Below, piece after piece: positions 1 to 15,806 of a DNA stretch of 64,000 nt. Both the position numbers and the translations under genes were made by a program. Source of the stretch: Zonotrichia leucophrys gambelii (taxonomy: Eukaryota; Chordata; Aves; Passeriformes; Passerellidae); NCBI RefSeq assembly GCF_028769735.1, contig NC_088178.1:8932001-8996000 (forward strand), read 5' to 3'. Within the stretch, counting starts at the first letter, position 1; every line of letters begins with the position of its first letter. The notes below the pieces were generated by a model. That model did not search any database. It was not told the origin of the DNA and saw only the letters and a program-made list of their open reading frames with translations.

Positions 1-3000
1 TGAGGAAGGACAGAACATTTTCACACATGCAAAAGGGAGACCTGATGCTTTTGGAGATCACTAAAAATGGGTAATGGTTTAGTTTGGGATACAAGCAAGC
101 AAGAGCTTCACACAGTGCATATTTTAGACTGAGGGTTCAGGTGTTTTGTTCCAAGCAGGCAGCCTTATTTCCACAGACCACACGCTGAGCTCCTTGCAGC
201 AACATCAGACCTATTTTAAGCTGTCAGATCTGGAAAGAAGAGTTAAGCATCTCTCAGAAGATATTTCCTGGATATTTGAGTCAGCTTCAGGTTGTGCTGG
301 CCAATACCACCAAAGCACTGAATTGCAACACCTGCTGTGATTAACTTCAGCTGGTTTTATTAACCAGTGTTTTACCAGCTATGTGAAAGAGAACATGCCT
401 TCACATAGGGATCATGTATGCATTAAACATCAAAAAGTGCACACATAACTCACCTGCAGTGAGTAAAATTCCAGAACCTGTATTTGCCCTGATGATGAGA
501 AGCAACACCTTTCTTTTGCACAAAACTTCAGCAAGCTAAATTTTTAACAAAGAAGTCTAATTTAAGAATACATTTTTGTTGTTCTTCAAATTATAGAGCA
601 TCTTCATAACAAACAGCCTCAGTCACAATTCCTCCCACATACACACTTGCACCCAAAATTAAACCCAAAAACAAGAAGACAGAAAAACAGGGAACCAACT
701 GCACTATGATAAGGGGTTGCTTCATTAAGATACTGAGCAAGATATTGAAATCTCGTTTCTGATGTACCATGAAAAATTTCTTTTACAGACAGTTCTAAAC
801 CAAATACACACAACACATATTTAAGAACCACCCTGCATAGATGACTTGGTTTACCTTTGTCTTCATCTATGGGCTCTTGCTTACCATCTTGTTCTTACAC
901 TTAAACTATTTCTCATTCCTGACCTTCAAGGATATAGTAAAATGAACATCTAACATTTATGCAATACTCTCTATTCTAGAAGCAGCTAATGAAGAAAAGG
1001 GAACTACACACAAATGTACATCTAAACTCCCTCTTAACACCAACAAATACACAAATAATCGCTTGTCTACCATCACTTTGGACACAAGTCACTTTAATCT
1101 CAATTATTCCATTACTAAAACTCCTTCAAAAGATGGGAGTTATAGATCTACTTACAAATGAGTAAGATTTTAAGCCATTGTACAATGTATGATTCATTTC
1201 AAGTACCACAAAGCCCAGCAGCTAAGTTTAAGACAAAGGTTACTGATTATAATCCTCCAGTAACACTTGTAAATTACTTAAGAGAATTCTGATTATAAAC
1301 TGTTCATTTTTTTCCCCAAAACAAGTTCTAATAAAGGGTAAGTGAATACATAACTTCTTTGTTTTGCTTTTGGAATGAGAGTCAATAGATTCTCAGCTTG
1401 TTTTTAAAAAAAAAAAAACAGAACATAAACTTCAGCATTTGTTTTTTCTTTGCTAAATATACAGGAAGGCTTTGACAACAAAAAGGAAGCTCAGAACAGA
1501 TTCATCCATTCATAAGTTTCATAGCACATTCATTCCTTTTTTCTGGTTCTTTAAAACATTGATTGTTTTCAAATCTGCTTCCACAGAACGCAATACCAAT
1601 CTGCTATTAACAGAAACAATTATGAGATGTCCTGAAATGCTAAAAGCTCATTACAACTGTGACAGAATTTTCAGCCTGAACTGAAGCAGACTCACAGTCC
1701 ACTACTCTATGCATATTGCTTTTCTTGAGTAAAAAGAAAGAAATCAAATTAAGTGTCTTATCTTCAGTGTAACACATCTGTGCGGTACCTTGAACTCCAT
1801 GAACAGAGTTCAGCACGATCCTCCCCCCTAAAAACGAAGACATGAGAAGTGATGCAACACAGAAGCAAAGTCCTAATCTGCTCCCCCCCCCTGAAATCAG
1901 CCCTTGGTCACTGGATTTTGTTTGCATGTCTCCTTGCTGCTCTCTGGGGAGCCCTGCGCCCCATGACAGGCACAGACACCCACCAGCTCTGCTGGGCCAG
2001 CTCTCTCAGGCAGGACAAGTTTAGAGAAGCAAAGCAACACTGGGACTGTCCCACTCCAGACACAAGAAAAGCTAGCACTTTGAAAAATTATGTAATTTCT
2101 CTATAATGCAATTATATCTTCAATTCCAGCATGTACACGTCATCTTCTTTGGGGCAGTTTCAGGACTGCTCATCCACTCACTTTTACTTCAATTCCACCA
2201 ACACAGCTTCTGTAATTGAGAGAGCTTTTGCTTTCTCCCTCCTGCCTGTGGACAGACAGGTTGCAGAACAACCTGACAGCAACACTTCCCACTACCACCA
2301 AAGAAGTAGTACCAAGAAATGCACTGTGCTCAGTATTAGTCATTTACTTAAAGATACTGAAGCACCTACTTCCTGCAAAATGCTATTCAAAGCCCTGTGG
2401 TTTTTCGCAGAAGTTGCCTAATGGACACTTATTGGCAGTAAAGCTCCTTGATGTGGCCCACAGGGAAGCATCAGCCAAGCTTTCAGCACCATGATCCAGG
2501 CTTTTGACATTTCCCTTCCCAGGCACTGGTACTTGCACTCCCTACTAAAGCAGAGGATGTGTTTTACCTTTGTGGAGCCATTCCCTGTTTGGCTGAACAA
2601 GGCAAAATCCAATAAGGTTTAAGGATTATGTATGGCCCTTAAAATGTTGGGGGTATTTTCATCCTTTTCCCTTAGCACTGCTAAGTCAAATGAAAACATA
2701 AATCTCATACATGCAAAGGAGGAAGCAAAGACAATACAGGACACTCACAAGAAGGAAGAAAATATCAGAGCTCTGTAAACATACTCCAGAGCTGAAAGAT
2801 TTTGTAACCTATTAATAACTACTGAGCTATCTAGCCACAAGTTGGGAAGATATTTCATCTATTGTTTATAAAGTGCTTTTCTTTGTTGACTTAGCACCAT
2901 TCAAGACCAGACTTGGCTGGTATCCTATACAACACTGTGTTTTGAACTACCTTATCTTTAGTGCATGTGATCAGTTTTCTAAGCACAGATAATTCCACAG

Positions 3001-6000
3001 GGAAGGATTGCAGTTCATTGTACATAAAGCAGATTTTACCTCCACATCTGTGCATCCTATCAATGTCCATCACTTCTAACTAACAGCTACATATGAAAGA
3101 ACTCTTGTTTCACTGCTCACATATTTTATCTTATGACAACTAAAAATTTTATTAGAATGTTTTAAGAATTTCAGATTAGAGGAGTCAATTAGCAGATCTC
3201 AACAGAACACCATTTTCCAATGCGGCTCTGTAGTAAACACTTTCTTAAGTAGAACCTAATGAAGTTGAAAACACTGATCTCTCTTGGCCAAAAACTGTCT
3301 CTGCCTAACCCTGCATGTTTGCCATATTCCAGTACATCTAGTTAATACCCTGTGAAGTTAAATAAAAGCATCCATAAATGTTGGTGAACCATGTATGAGC
3401 ATGACATGATAATTAAACTTTATAACAATTGATATATATTTCAAATTTGGTTTCTTTGGTTTTCAAAACATACTATTTTCTTGTAATGGATCAGTATTGC
3501 TCTCTGAAAAGAATATTAATTTAAGATAACATACACTATAATTTCTTTTTGGCTTACAAACATGACAGAACTTCTAACATTCCTATTAAATATATTAATT
3601 TAATATATACTGCTATAACTTAAAAAGAAAAAAAAATTAGATTCTGGAACATTAATAGAAAGGCACTTTCTCAGTTTCAGTAACACTTAACTTTCAACAT
3701 TTATCTCAAATTAAGCAATCTGTATCCGTTTCATGATTTGCATTGTGTTCAATGCACAAGCACAAAGCTGCTATACCAACTGCTATGCTAAGTAATGTAT
3801 ACTGGTATACAGACCCAAAGGAGCATTAACTAAATATAGCTCTTAAAACAAAACAAAGCAAAGAAAGAAAAGACCAAACTCACTTTGATCTCTCTGCATA
3901 CAAAGCGTTTCCAAACATCACATTGTTTGCAAATATTGTTTATGCTGTTCTGGCACTTTCTGTCCTAGCAAGACTTTTTGTCTTGCTCCCTGAAAGATGA
4001 ATATTTCAAGATGTGCTGACAATTAAAACATACTGGTCATGCTTAGATGAATAATTTCTAGTGTTAAGATACACAGAAGCAGAACTTCAGTAGCAGAAGT
4101 CCCCCAGTACTACATGCCAGTATCAAGTTTCCTTGTTTATTAAGATAAAAGGAGGAGTGTACATGGTGAGACACAAAACAAACAATGCTCTTTTATCAGA
4201 TCATAAAAACCCATTATGTTCCTAGGGCATAATCTGAGAAATTCTGATTTGGGTCCATACAGACCCCAGTTATGTTCTCAGCAGAAATCCAGAACTGCAT
4301 CTACTAAGGGTATATATTTACTTTACACAGATTGGCTCTAAATCCATGCTACAGCACAGCTGTAAGGAGCACCTCTGCAACTTTCCTGAGTTGAATTAAT
4401 TCCAGGCTCTTTTACTAAAGTTATTAATGAGAATCTTAACTGCTGAATGCATAGATCATTCTGCAATCCTAGGCCACATCTTACTGGTGAAGTGACTGAA
4501 TACACATTCCAATTTTTACAGTCAGTACTTCTCTCTCCTTTTAGATGGGCTGTTGAATATTTTAAAAGTTGGAAAGCATATGAAGTATACAGCCACTTTT
4601 CACCAGAAAGCTAAAATTTCTACTGGGTACTCTCCTTTTGCAGAGAACATTTCATAACAAGGTATCTTTATTTTCACACAGATTACCACACAGTATTTTC
4701 CAGTTTATGAAGGCCCAGCAGCCATAGAAAGCATCACCATCCCAAACACCAAGACAGGAGAAGCCACACAGATGGGTTCTCTTACAACAAATGTTGTTAC
4801 CACAAAGTTTTCTGGGAAATGCAGAGAAGATCAGTGTTTCAAAGCTGAGACATGTAAACCCGTATCAGGAGGGTCAGGCAAACCCCCAGACTGAACTAAT
4901 TTTGGGCTGGAAGCAAAGTATTTCTCTCGTTTTAGAGCTCCAACGCCCACTGTAGTTTCAGATCTTCCTCATCTATACAAACTGCACAAACCAGATCATA
5001 TATAAGCAGAGACCAAGTCCATGCTCCCAGAAATTACAGAGCAAGTGCTTGGGATCGTGGATTTACTGGCTGCAAGAGCTCTGCTGACCACAGCCAACAC
5101 AATTCACTAACTTTTTATTTCCAAAATTCATCCTATTTCACTTCCACTGAAAATTCTGGTCCTTTAGTTTATTTTTATTATTGTTTGATCTGGTTTACCC
5201 TGTCCTTCATCACTCTCCCCAATACCAGGAGCTGAGATGATTTATGCTTTGCTCACTGCTGAAAGCACAATGCAAATTCCCTCTAAGGACTGCAGGACCT
5301 CGCAGGTACTGTCAATGACAGTCTGCTGTATTTGTCAGTGTCCAGTAAGATCACACAAAATTGTTCATTTAAAAATAAGAGAGTCATCATCATTAGCTGC
5401 CACACAGTTTAAATAGGCTTTAGTTTATTAATTTTTTTTGCCAATGAAAAATGTTTTCCCCTAGGCACTTAAGGGATGGTCATCTGAAGCTTTTTTTGGT
5501 CAAGCAGTGTCACAGTATTGATTTCTAACATCACAACCAGAATGCAAAAGAATATTTCCTTCAAATCATTCTTTGTAAAATACAGCATATTATATCAAGA
5601 CCAAAAAAAAAAAAGTTCTTTGTAAATTCCTTACTTATTAATTACACTTGCTTGTTCTGACTTTTTTTTTTTGCCTGACACTTGTAAAAGCAGTTTTAGA
5701 CTAGAACTAGTAAGGTGCTAGAGGGCTCCAAACCCAGGTTAAGTAGATGGAAACACATGGCATGCAACATGCCCATCACAGAATCTAAAACAGGTTTGCT
5801 CAAATGCACCAATTAAAATGCCTGATTGAAACTGAAACTGAATGCTCAGAACCTCACCTAACTCAGTTTCAGTGTCAGGGAGCTTTACTTGTCCTGGCAC
5901 AGGACCACTGACATCACAGCCTCCTCTATGTGACAGCCAAAGTTCATCAGCTACTAGGAAACTGAAGTTCTTGTTAAGCTGGCAGTATTCTTAGAGGGAA

Positions 6001-9000
6001 AAGTTACCTGGAGGACAAATACCAGCAAAAGTCTTTCCTGGACACAAAATTCATCAGAATTTCCTCTGCTGTGTCACAGTGCTGTTAACTATTTTCAGTT
6101 CTATGAATTACTGCATGATACCAATTAATACAATTGTGGTCTTTAGCCAGAATTTTATTCACCCAAAACAAAAATTTTATCTGTCTCCAAATCTACAATG
6201 CTTCAAAGTGCCCACAGGTGACAGGGATCTAACTTTGAGTATGCAGGTTTTTTCTTAGGAGCTCAATTTTGTTGTGAACAGAAAAACTGGGAAAAACCAT
6301 CACAGTTGTGGAACCCATTTCTTCAAAACAGGACAGGAGTTTAACAAAGCCCAAACAGATTCCAACACAAAGCCAACAGGAAGATAGTAGGACAGAGTAA
6401 GGGCATACCTAGCTGTGTTTAGCTTCCTGAACTGGCAATACATTTACTTTAACAAACCTGAAATACTGGAAATCAACACTAAGGGATGAATCAACAGCCA
6501 ATGCTACACTGAATGGCATGAAAATCCCATCAGTCCCTCCCTCTGTGACCTGCACAATGAACATTTCCTGCCAGCTCCAGAGGCAGCCCCAGCAGCTGGA
6601 TGGTGAGCGTGCCCACAGAGCCAGCCTGCCAGGTGCCACCAGGAGCAGGAAGGATGCTTCCCTCTTGCTTTTAGCAGTGACAGCTTTTTGAAGTGAAACA
6701 CAAACAGCAAACACAGCTTAGGAGCCAAAGGACCTCCAGAAGATGGGAACAGGATGAATAAAGGATCAGCTCCTGCCAGCAAGACTACATTACAGTAACT
6801 GTTTCCCTCTTGACACTCTAAAGGCACAGTGGTTTCACTCCATTATTTCAAATTCATTCTAGACTTAAAGATTTCTAAGTAAATTTGCAAGCACCACACA
6901 ACCCTTTACCTTTATGGTGCTACTTTTTCTTATTTTGCATTTAAACAGAACACAAATGCATTCAATGCAGCACAAACCACACATTTTTTTTTGTACTGCA
7001 TCTTAACCTGAGGATATAAAAAGTATCACTGATCCGTAATAACTCAATTTCACTCCTGGAAACAGCTGCCTTAAAATGTTAAGCTTTTCTTTGTAGCTTC
7101 TGAAGGAAATAATGCTGTACCTATAATCATTATCAGCATGGCTTCTCTGTGTCAAGTGCAACTACCTCTATACGGTTAAATGCAATATTTAGCATCCAGT
7201 ATTTAACTACTAAAGAGATTTTTGCATTTAGCCAGCCCTTTGACACAGCAAAAGAACTGCCTCTTCCCAAAACCAAACATTTCACCCCATCCCCACAATG
7301 GCAACACAACTTAACAATACTTATATGTGCTCTAATACAGGTTCGAGTGGTGCAACAAATAAAACCCTTGATATTGAACAGCATCTAAAGTCAGATGCAC
7401 AGGAAGTATTTGTGTCATTCTATGGTTCTGAGTTTAAGGAACAATGCAGTGTTAAACCACTTACAGAAAAGTACCTTGGTTATGATGATTATGCCTCTAT
7501 GATGATCAAACTTGTCATTAATTAAGAAAGTTTTAAAAGTTTTAAAAATAACCAATATGCTCTTTTCAGACACAAGTTTTTAATTTTAGCTAGGTTTCAA
7601 TCTACATCTGAATACCCATTCAAACGCATAAAGAAACCAGATTGAGGAAACATAATCTAAGGGCGTTGTTCAAACCTTGTTTCTAATTAAGGATTTAACA
7701 CTTGGACAAAACCTTCCAAACAAGGATTGAGAATTTTGTAAAGGAACACAGTATGACTGTAAACTGCTGCCTTGGCTTTCCCAGTGCAGGAAGCGCAGAT
7801 ACCACACCCAAAATCTTGTTCAGGCCTTTTTTCTTAACTTCTGCTTTTTCTCTTCTTTTTTCCAAATAAAGTTTAGTACTAAGTTTTAAAATTTTCTCCT
7901 AAACCAGATTCACAAAACATAAAAAGTCTTTGTTCATCCAAATTATTCAGTTCTAAGCACAAAGGTACAATTCTCCAAAATACATGGAAAAATATTAAAG
8001 GCAAATATCAGAAGTTAATGTTTTCAGCACTTTTTTACTCTGTCAGTCAGATACAATCTTCCACCCTAAGTATTTGCCTGCAAATATCATCTTTTTATCA
8101 GGATCTTGGAATTACCACACATCAGCCTGCCATGAAAAATACAGATTCTTAACATATTAGTTGCACAGCAATGCTAGGCTCAAATCACTCTTACTACATT
8201 ACTTTAAGGAATAAAACCAGCACTTTTTTTACTTGGCTTCAGGAGTTTTTAAGTTCTTCACAAAAATTTGTGTAACTCCTCCCTTTGCAGCCCTGATCAT
8301 ATTTTGTTTTATTTATATACAGAAGTATCTACTTCAACAGTTAGATGATGAGCATGTGCATGTACACGCATCTGCCATTCTCCAGATAATATCTTCAGTG
8401 GCAAAGGAAAAAGAATTAAAAAACTATTTTTGTTAACCAGACAGGAAACCCTACACTTCAGCCTCTTGAAATTAGTGATAGACAGAGAAGTGCCTTACAG
8501 CTTTGCAAAAAAAGCATTTTAAACCTTGGAAGTTGAACCAGTTTTCAAAGTTTTTTCAGCAGATTTTAAATCCTCCATATATTAAAAAAAAAATTAAAGT
8601 CATAACATTATATATGAAGAGAGGAAGCAGCATAAAATACCCATTGAAGAAAGATAAATCTCTGTGTACGATGGGCTGGCTGTTCAGTGTGTGGGAGGGC
8701 TGAAGCATGCTGACATTAGCTTAGGAAAATACGCAAACTCTTAACACTTCTGAATGCAAGCAATTTAAAAGCCCACAAACTATCCCCCAGGCAGCCATCT
8801 CAAATAGTGAAGTGCTAAAACGAAACTAAAATTAAATTTGAAAAAAGCACAAGAACATCAACTTTCATACTGATTGACTGCATTACACATATTGCTGTTT
8901 TCAACTTATATTTAGTTATACTACTACTAGTTGGTTCATTCTACTCAAATTTATATAAAATCCTTTTTATACCAACTTAATATTTGTATCCCTTAACTCA

Positions 9001-12000
9001 AGTTTTTCCCTTTTCATTTCACTGCCCAAAACCTGATCACACGGCTGAAAGTGACATATGGCACTACATGAAAAACTGACACAGCCGGGCAAGTGCCTGC
9101 AGGGGAACACACAGTTCATCTCCAGCAGCAGTGGTGGCACAGAGCCTGCCCCCGCAGCACGGCAGCTGGAATCTCTGCAGCAGAGCAGAGCCTGCCACTC
9201 CTCCCAGGACTGTCCCCTGGCCGCTGGGGAGCAGGGTCGGCCCTCCCCACTGAGCTCTCTTCACCCCGGTAAAGAATGCAGGCGAGATAGGAGAAAGGGC
9301 TTCCTTGACCTATTTCTTCAGCAGCTCTCACCCCTTCCCCTCCTACACACACATATCTGCACCCACCTCCAAATTACACATACATCCAAGAATCTCTGGA
9401 GGTTGTTGGAAAAAAAAAAAGATCTGTAGGAAATGAGACACTAAAAAGTGGCAACATTTTTCTCCACATTTTCGCATCTGTGGAGAAGCTAAAAGCTGTA
9501 GAGACTACACTGCATTTCTCAGTCTCTGGAGAAAATGAGGAAAAGGTAAAAAGCATCAAAATGCCCATCTTTATCTTAGATGCAGAATCATTCTTGTCTT
9601 AATTGGTTTTGTTGTTCATAATTTTCAAACACCCACTCTGTGCTAGTGACAGTCCAAACACACAGAAGACATTGTTCATACCCTCAGGGGCTTTCCAATT
9701 AAATGCCAGAAATTTGAACACAATGAAATTACTCATTTAGCTACAAGTGCAGGGTTTAAAGATGATAATTTATGAAGGATTTACAGCTATGCTTAGTGTT
9801 TGTACACTAGAGAACTTTAGCCAAACTCTGGCTCATATTCCTTGGTTTTGTCTAAAGGACACAAGTGATGCTCTACCTGCTTTTCATATACTACCTGCTT
9901 CTGTCTTTAAAGCATTTACACAACCCTCAAAAAAAGACTGTGATATTTTCTTCTCCTCATCAGTCAATCCTACAGAGAAACCAGGCTAGATTAAATGTCC
10001 TTTTTAGCTTTGAAATTTCAAGAGAAAAGCAAGAAACCACCACAGGGAAGTAGCACTAACCTAGATAACATATGAGTTACTGAGTCGGGGCAGGGGGGGC
10101 AGGGGATCGGATGTTAAACTCAATAAAACTTCTGAAGAATATAAAAACAATTTTTTTCCTAATACACAAAAACTGCATCTAAGCTAAGACTATAAGCAGA
10201 TATCCAACGCTGTCAAATGACATTTTACCAATTGAAAAATTCAATTTTAATATGTTAATACAGTGTTTGAGACTAAAATATATACATAAATTAGATACTT
10301 TAAGAAAGCTTTTCTAGTTCATAGCAACATATAGTTGCTCTCCACAGTCACCTGAAGAACAGAGCATGTTTTAAAAAAGCAGAGAAACCTAATTTTCTGT
10401 GGGCCAGCACTTTAGTACCCTTCCAGCTAAAACCAACAGGGAAAAAGATTAGCAATATATAACCACTGCATCAAAAGTTTTTATTGCTCTTAAAAAAAAC
10501 CCCTGCAGACTTCCTCATGTGTTACTCTGACAGAATTATCTTTTTCATCGGGTTCAAGAGATGCTGTACAAAAAAATGTAGAGCAGAGGAAAGAAGTTAT
10601 CTTGATCAGCGTGTTACACCCAGTGGCTCAGAAAATGTGGTTAACAAACAACCCTCTAGAGTGAAGAAAAAAACAGAAGAAAAAGTGCTGCTTGCTCAGT
10701 CCACAACCTATGGGCAGTTTTGGAAGACTCTAAATCTAAACCTTACCAAAGCAAGACAGATTACCCTTGGACAAAACTAGCAACTGCAGTAAACTTGGTT
10801 TTGGAACTGGGGCCTTTCTGGATTTACATACTTTGTTAATACCTTAACAGAGAGCAATCAAACCTCATACAAAGAATTTTGCATTTCTAAACTAATTCCT
10901 GGACTTAATGCATACAGTTTTTAACTCTACCAAACACACAATTAAACTGGATTTGTGGCTTTTTCTTAAATATTTAATGAATATAAGGCCCTTTACAGAA
11001 AAATCATTTGGAGATCACACATCACTAAGATTTATTATCATTCTGGCAGAAGCAAAATAAACTACAGGAGTTATTCATGCAATTCAACAATCTATTTAGC
11101 ATCTTCTCCGGAAATCACGTTGTCTAGCCCTAGAGCTATATAAGACTTCTTAGCATTTAAGAAAGAAATAGAGACAAAGAAACCAAGTTTCAAGGGTGTT
11201 CCAACAATTATTCTTAGATTAGACAGAAAATGAACTGGTACATTAAAAGGGTTTTCAAGTAAAACTTTAACAGTCAGGACTGCTTTAGACCCAAACCACA
11301 ATTCAGTAGTTGACTTTTCTGGATTTACCTGCAGCCTCCAAGGAGCCTCTCTGTTGTTTTTTTTTAATGTGCTATAATCAAAGAAAAAGAAGGTAGAGCA
11401 GACAGCACTCTCTTAACCACACTGAGACCAATCTGAGTCATCTTCTCGGCAAACTGTGGACAGAAACACTGAAAACTTTATGTTCACAGAAGCTGTTGCA
11501 CATTGCTTTTCTACTGCTGGCTGCTGTATCTGCACTGCCTCTTGCATCTGCAATCCAATTTTAACAGAATCAATGCACAGGATATAAAAATTATAGACTG
11601 AGTTAAATTGCCAGCTTCCTCTCTACCCAATTAACTCAAACCTACTGCTCACACTTAGAGGTGTGTATGTACAACCTGTGCATGCTTGTGTGCTCATAGA
11701 TACACAGATAAACATACACTCCTCACAGAGATTACAATGGCACTATTCATTTGGACATGTCCTGGGGAAAAGTTCAGAAACATCAACCTTTCAGAAATTC
11801 AATTTACTTTTCATGATAGAAGGATCTGGATGACAAAAAAACAAAAATTGCTCCAGACAGCTTTATTCAGACAATTCCTAGGCTCCAACTCATCTTCCAG
11901 TGCCAGCTGCAGTGTAATTTTCAAGGGACAAAAGAGTTCCAGGAGGAGAGTAAAGCTGCTGTAGGTGCAGCTGTTGAGCAATAGCCTTATGTAAGATTGT

Positions 12001-15000
12001 GCACTTAGGACAACTGAACCACTGCTTCACTCCTGATACCCAGTAAGGGTGACTCAGCTCAAAGTGCAAAAAGCTTTTCAAGCTAAAGAGAAATTCTTGT
12101 CCTTAAAATAACAGAGCAGTTTTGATAATATCTGTTATCAAGCTGCCCTATGGGTCTGTAAGTGAAAATTTAATACAGAAGGCCTGCTGCTGATATTAAA
12201 TTGAGCACACATTTTTGCTATTTCTTGTTCACTGTTCATTAAGGAATAACACAGAAAAGAATTACAAAAATATGCAACTGCCTGGAAGGCAGTGTAAAAC
12301 CTTTTTTTCTGTAAGGTGCTACTCACATTGCAAGCCAAATACACAATTAGCAAATACCAGGCTGTTAGAATAGCTTAGCACTTCTGTCCCAGTCACTTAG
12401 CAAACGCTGCTGAACAGAAGCTAATTCATCTCAAAAGTCTTGCAAGAAATGGGTTATGAATTTTCCTAAGTAAAAGCTGTCACATCAACTAGTTACTAAT
12501 TGATGTTTGCTATCCTCAGCACTGCAAAGGACCCAAAGTTATGATCTGGGCTACAATCTCATGTTGGTTTTAAGGGTTTTGTCTCCTCTTTGGAGATTTA
12601 CTCTAAAAATCAAGTAAGTATGTATCCTAAACCGTTGAGGGAATTATGAGAATATTTAGGTAGAGAATATCCTTTTTTTTCCTCTCCTGTCTTAGGAAAG
12701 AGTCGGAAGATCACTGTTCTAGCAATGCTGCTATGCATTCCTGTAGATTAAAACAGAGTAACAAATATTCAAGTACGTAAGCTACTCTTAAATCACAAAA
12801 AAATCCAGAAACCATGTATCCAGTGGGAAACAAAATTTTGATCCACCTATAAATAAGTATATGCTAGCACAACTGAGCCTGTAACCAATTCAAGAGCTAC
12901 CTACCAAACATGAAGTGATAAATTCATACTAACTTAGATGAAATCTCTTTGGGTTCTACTCAATGTAAAGGGTTCGCCTATGTTGAAAATAATTAGTGGA
13001 ATAATTGAAGAACAAATTTCTTAACACATGTAAGAAATGATATGCTGCTCCATTTCATGTATGTATGATCCTTTACAGTTGGAACAGTCCTAGGACAATG
13101 TAAAGTCTGAAAAACCTACATTCCTGGAGAGCTATGTTGTAATTAAGAAGTTATGAAAAAATGCTTTTACAAAAGCATTAAACAATTTTAACAGCAAAAT
13201 TCTTTATCATGTCCGACTGTTACAGGCATTCAGAATCCTCATAAAAACATCTTAGTAAGAGCTCCACATGCAGTAAGGCCACCTCCATTTTGATTTGTTA
13301 GAACAGTTATACATTGGCACAGGGAAATTAAAATACAGGAGAACAGAGACTACAGCAAAGCTTGAAAAGAAAAAGCTTAGAGATACACAGGTCACATTAA
13401 GGTCTTCCTCGCTCCTAAGTCAGCTTCTCCTGCTGCTCACTCATGCAGGGAGATCATAATTTTGTGGCTGTGATATTTCCACGGCAACACTGGTGACAGT
13501 GATGTCACAAATTCAGTCCTGACATAGCTTCAGGATCAAGTACAAGGAGCAGATGGGATGCGAGGGAGAAAGCCCCTATTTAAACACAAATCTCTTTCAT
13601 AAGAAAGAAAGAGGCATGAGCAAAGAACCAGGTGAACGGATCATGTTTTCAAGTATGATATATTCAAAAGATTATCCTAGCATGAAAATCTATTTAAAGG
13701 CAAGACCTACAATACAGGGTAACTGTCAAATTTGTTAGGCCTTATAATAAACCAACCTTGAAAGCTCCCTGTTTTGCATGACAAGCCCTGTGCTCCATTT
13801 CTAAAGTGGCACTGAAGACAATACACTTTTGTCCCTTGTGAATTTCCTTTAGATAACTTTAACATTCAGATATATTAATTTGATACATCACTGTGCTCAT
13901 AATACCATATGTAAATATGATGTCAAGCCCTCACTGGAGTGAGTTTGTTATCTGAATTAGATATGATATGAAAGACATTAAAACAAATCCCAGATGGGTC
14001 ACCAAGTACAACAGGATGGTAACTGGAATATTCAGCCAGCACTGTTAGATTGGCAAAAGGAGACTGTACTTTTGTCCTGATCTGGATGCATGCAAGAATT
14101 AACACAAGCTACAGGCCAGCTGAAGACGCCTGAGTCTCTCACCAGTTACACACTGCAGACTCCAAAATATTACTGGTAACAAACCCCCTTCCTGTCTTTG
14201 GCCACCCCATGAACCAAGAGCAACTGAGCCCACAGAGCACAGAAGCAATTGTAACAAAAGGGAGAATAGCAGGGAGTGCAACCTCAATACAGCCACAAAC
14301 AGTCCCCACATTAACTTGTGTCACAGTGCAAGGAGACACACATTTCTTAATAATGCTTCTCTCCACGAGGACAAGTAATAAACAGCAAAACTACCAAGCA
14401 AGAGAGACAAGGGAAGTGCCTAGGACCAAAATTCAGATTTCAAGATGAAGACCTGGAAGGATTACCAACAGTCTAGCTCTCAGGGGGGAAAGGAAGAAAG
14501 GGAATAGAATTTGCAGCCTGAAGCCAGGCCTAAGCCAAGATATGAACAGGCCCCCAGGAAGGGATATTGGGTGGGCCCAGAGACTAAAAGCACAATGCAA
14601 GGAGGAGCAGATCCAAAGTCAAGTAGCTAAACAGGGTTCCCAGACATCATCTATGAAATCACTAAGGCAAAAACTGCGCATGTGATCCAAGCCACAACTA
14701 TGATCATAGTTAGGAAAGTCCACCTGATTTGCCAAACTATGACAATACCAACACTAAATCAAAAAGCAGGCAATAAACTGGAGGGTGCTGGCTGGCAACA
14801 AAAATAATTAAAAGACCTGAGGGCTCACAATTGTTTAGCTTCAACAAAAAGGGTTTTTTTCCCAAACATATTAGACACATTTTGACAACTCACTAACAGA
14901 AACGCTGTCTGAAATATAAAAAAAAAACCAAGGAATAGTGTGCGGCTATAAACTTCTACAGGCCTCTAACTGGTTAAAGTAGTAAACTCTGGAAACAGTA

Positions 15001-15806
15001 TCCATTAGCACAGTAGGACAAGAAATATAGTCTGTTTTAAGATGTAGTTTATTGTTTTTATAGTTGTGATTAAGACACAGCTGTCACAGACTAACATGAC
15101 TACAATACAACCCTGACAAGACTCCTCCTCTCCCTTTGCTTTTGTAAGGCCAACAACCTCGGATGAGAACATGAACCCAGTTCCCCCAGTGGACTTTCAA
15201 GAGGTCACTTTAATTTCAGTACTGGAAAGCCCATCTTTTTACCCAAGGGGAGGGAAAAAAAGCCTCTCTCAGACAACTCTTGCACTACTACATCTCTTTT
15301 ACCTCGTGTTTATAGAGATGTGAAAGTGACGGCTGATACAAGCTCAAGGCAGCTCTCACTGCTGTTTGTATGATGCAGCAAACCAGGGCAGCTGCCAAAC
15401 ATGAGCTACAAAGAAAGTCTCTTCCTATTTTTTTCAGAAAATAACTTACTTTCTCTCTATCACACTGATCAAAATTAACATTCCCCTGATAGACAGAAGT
15501 CAATTGCTCTTCTAAAATGAAATCTTACACAAAAATCAACATTTTAAGAGTAGAAAATACACTTCAGGGTTTGCAAATATATCATGAAGAACAAAAATAT
15601 TTTTACAACAGCTAAAATGAAAACAAAACCCCACAACAACTACAAAGTAATAGATTTTAAAAAGCAAAAAACTAATCATAGGCACATTCTAACACAATCT
15701 CAGCCCAAAAGCAATTCAAAGTACAAAATAACACTAGACTGGCATGCCAAGTATTTTTTTCCAGCTCTCATTTCTCTATATAAATATCACAGACACAGTG
15801 TATTAC
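1..15806 (-). other. DENND1B: DENND1B intron 2 (part, continues off the left edge)
   Basis: The stretch begins at the exon 2 donor and extends leftward out of the window. It is AT-rich with many short A or T runs, and contains no exon with both family similarity and splice sites. I looked specifically for the next DENND1B exon (Val-Val-Leu-Trp-Lys-Phe) and saw none. A short GC-rich patch at about 9,080-9,270 stands out from its surroundings but has few CpGs. Several small segments have splice-like ends without coding similarity. No young interspersed repeat is obvious. Confidence 0.75.

Noticed and set aside
2568..2592. 25-bp minus-strand segment with a strong acceptor and a GTAAAA donor.
   Set aside because: Too short to judge and no similarity to DENND1B in any phase.
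6005..6040. Minus-strand CCAG...CCAG|GTAACT segment resembling a small exon.
   Set aside because: No matching DENND1B text in any frame and a weak acceptor.
11092..11380. Minus-strand open stretch that reads somewhat protein-like, with a possible AG at its 5' side.
   Set aside because: The acceptor lacks a pyrimidine tract, no good donor follows, and it does not match the next part of DENND1B.
12327..12361. 35-bp minus-strand segment with a plausible acceptor and a GTGAGT donor.
   Set aside because: The encoded residues do not match any DENND1B exon; probably a pseudo-exon by chance.
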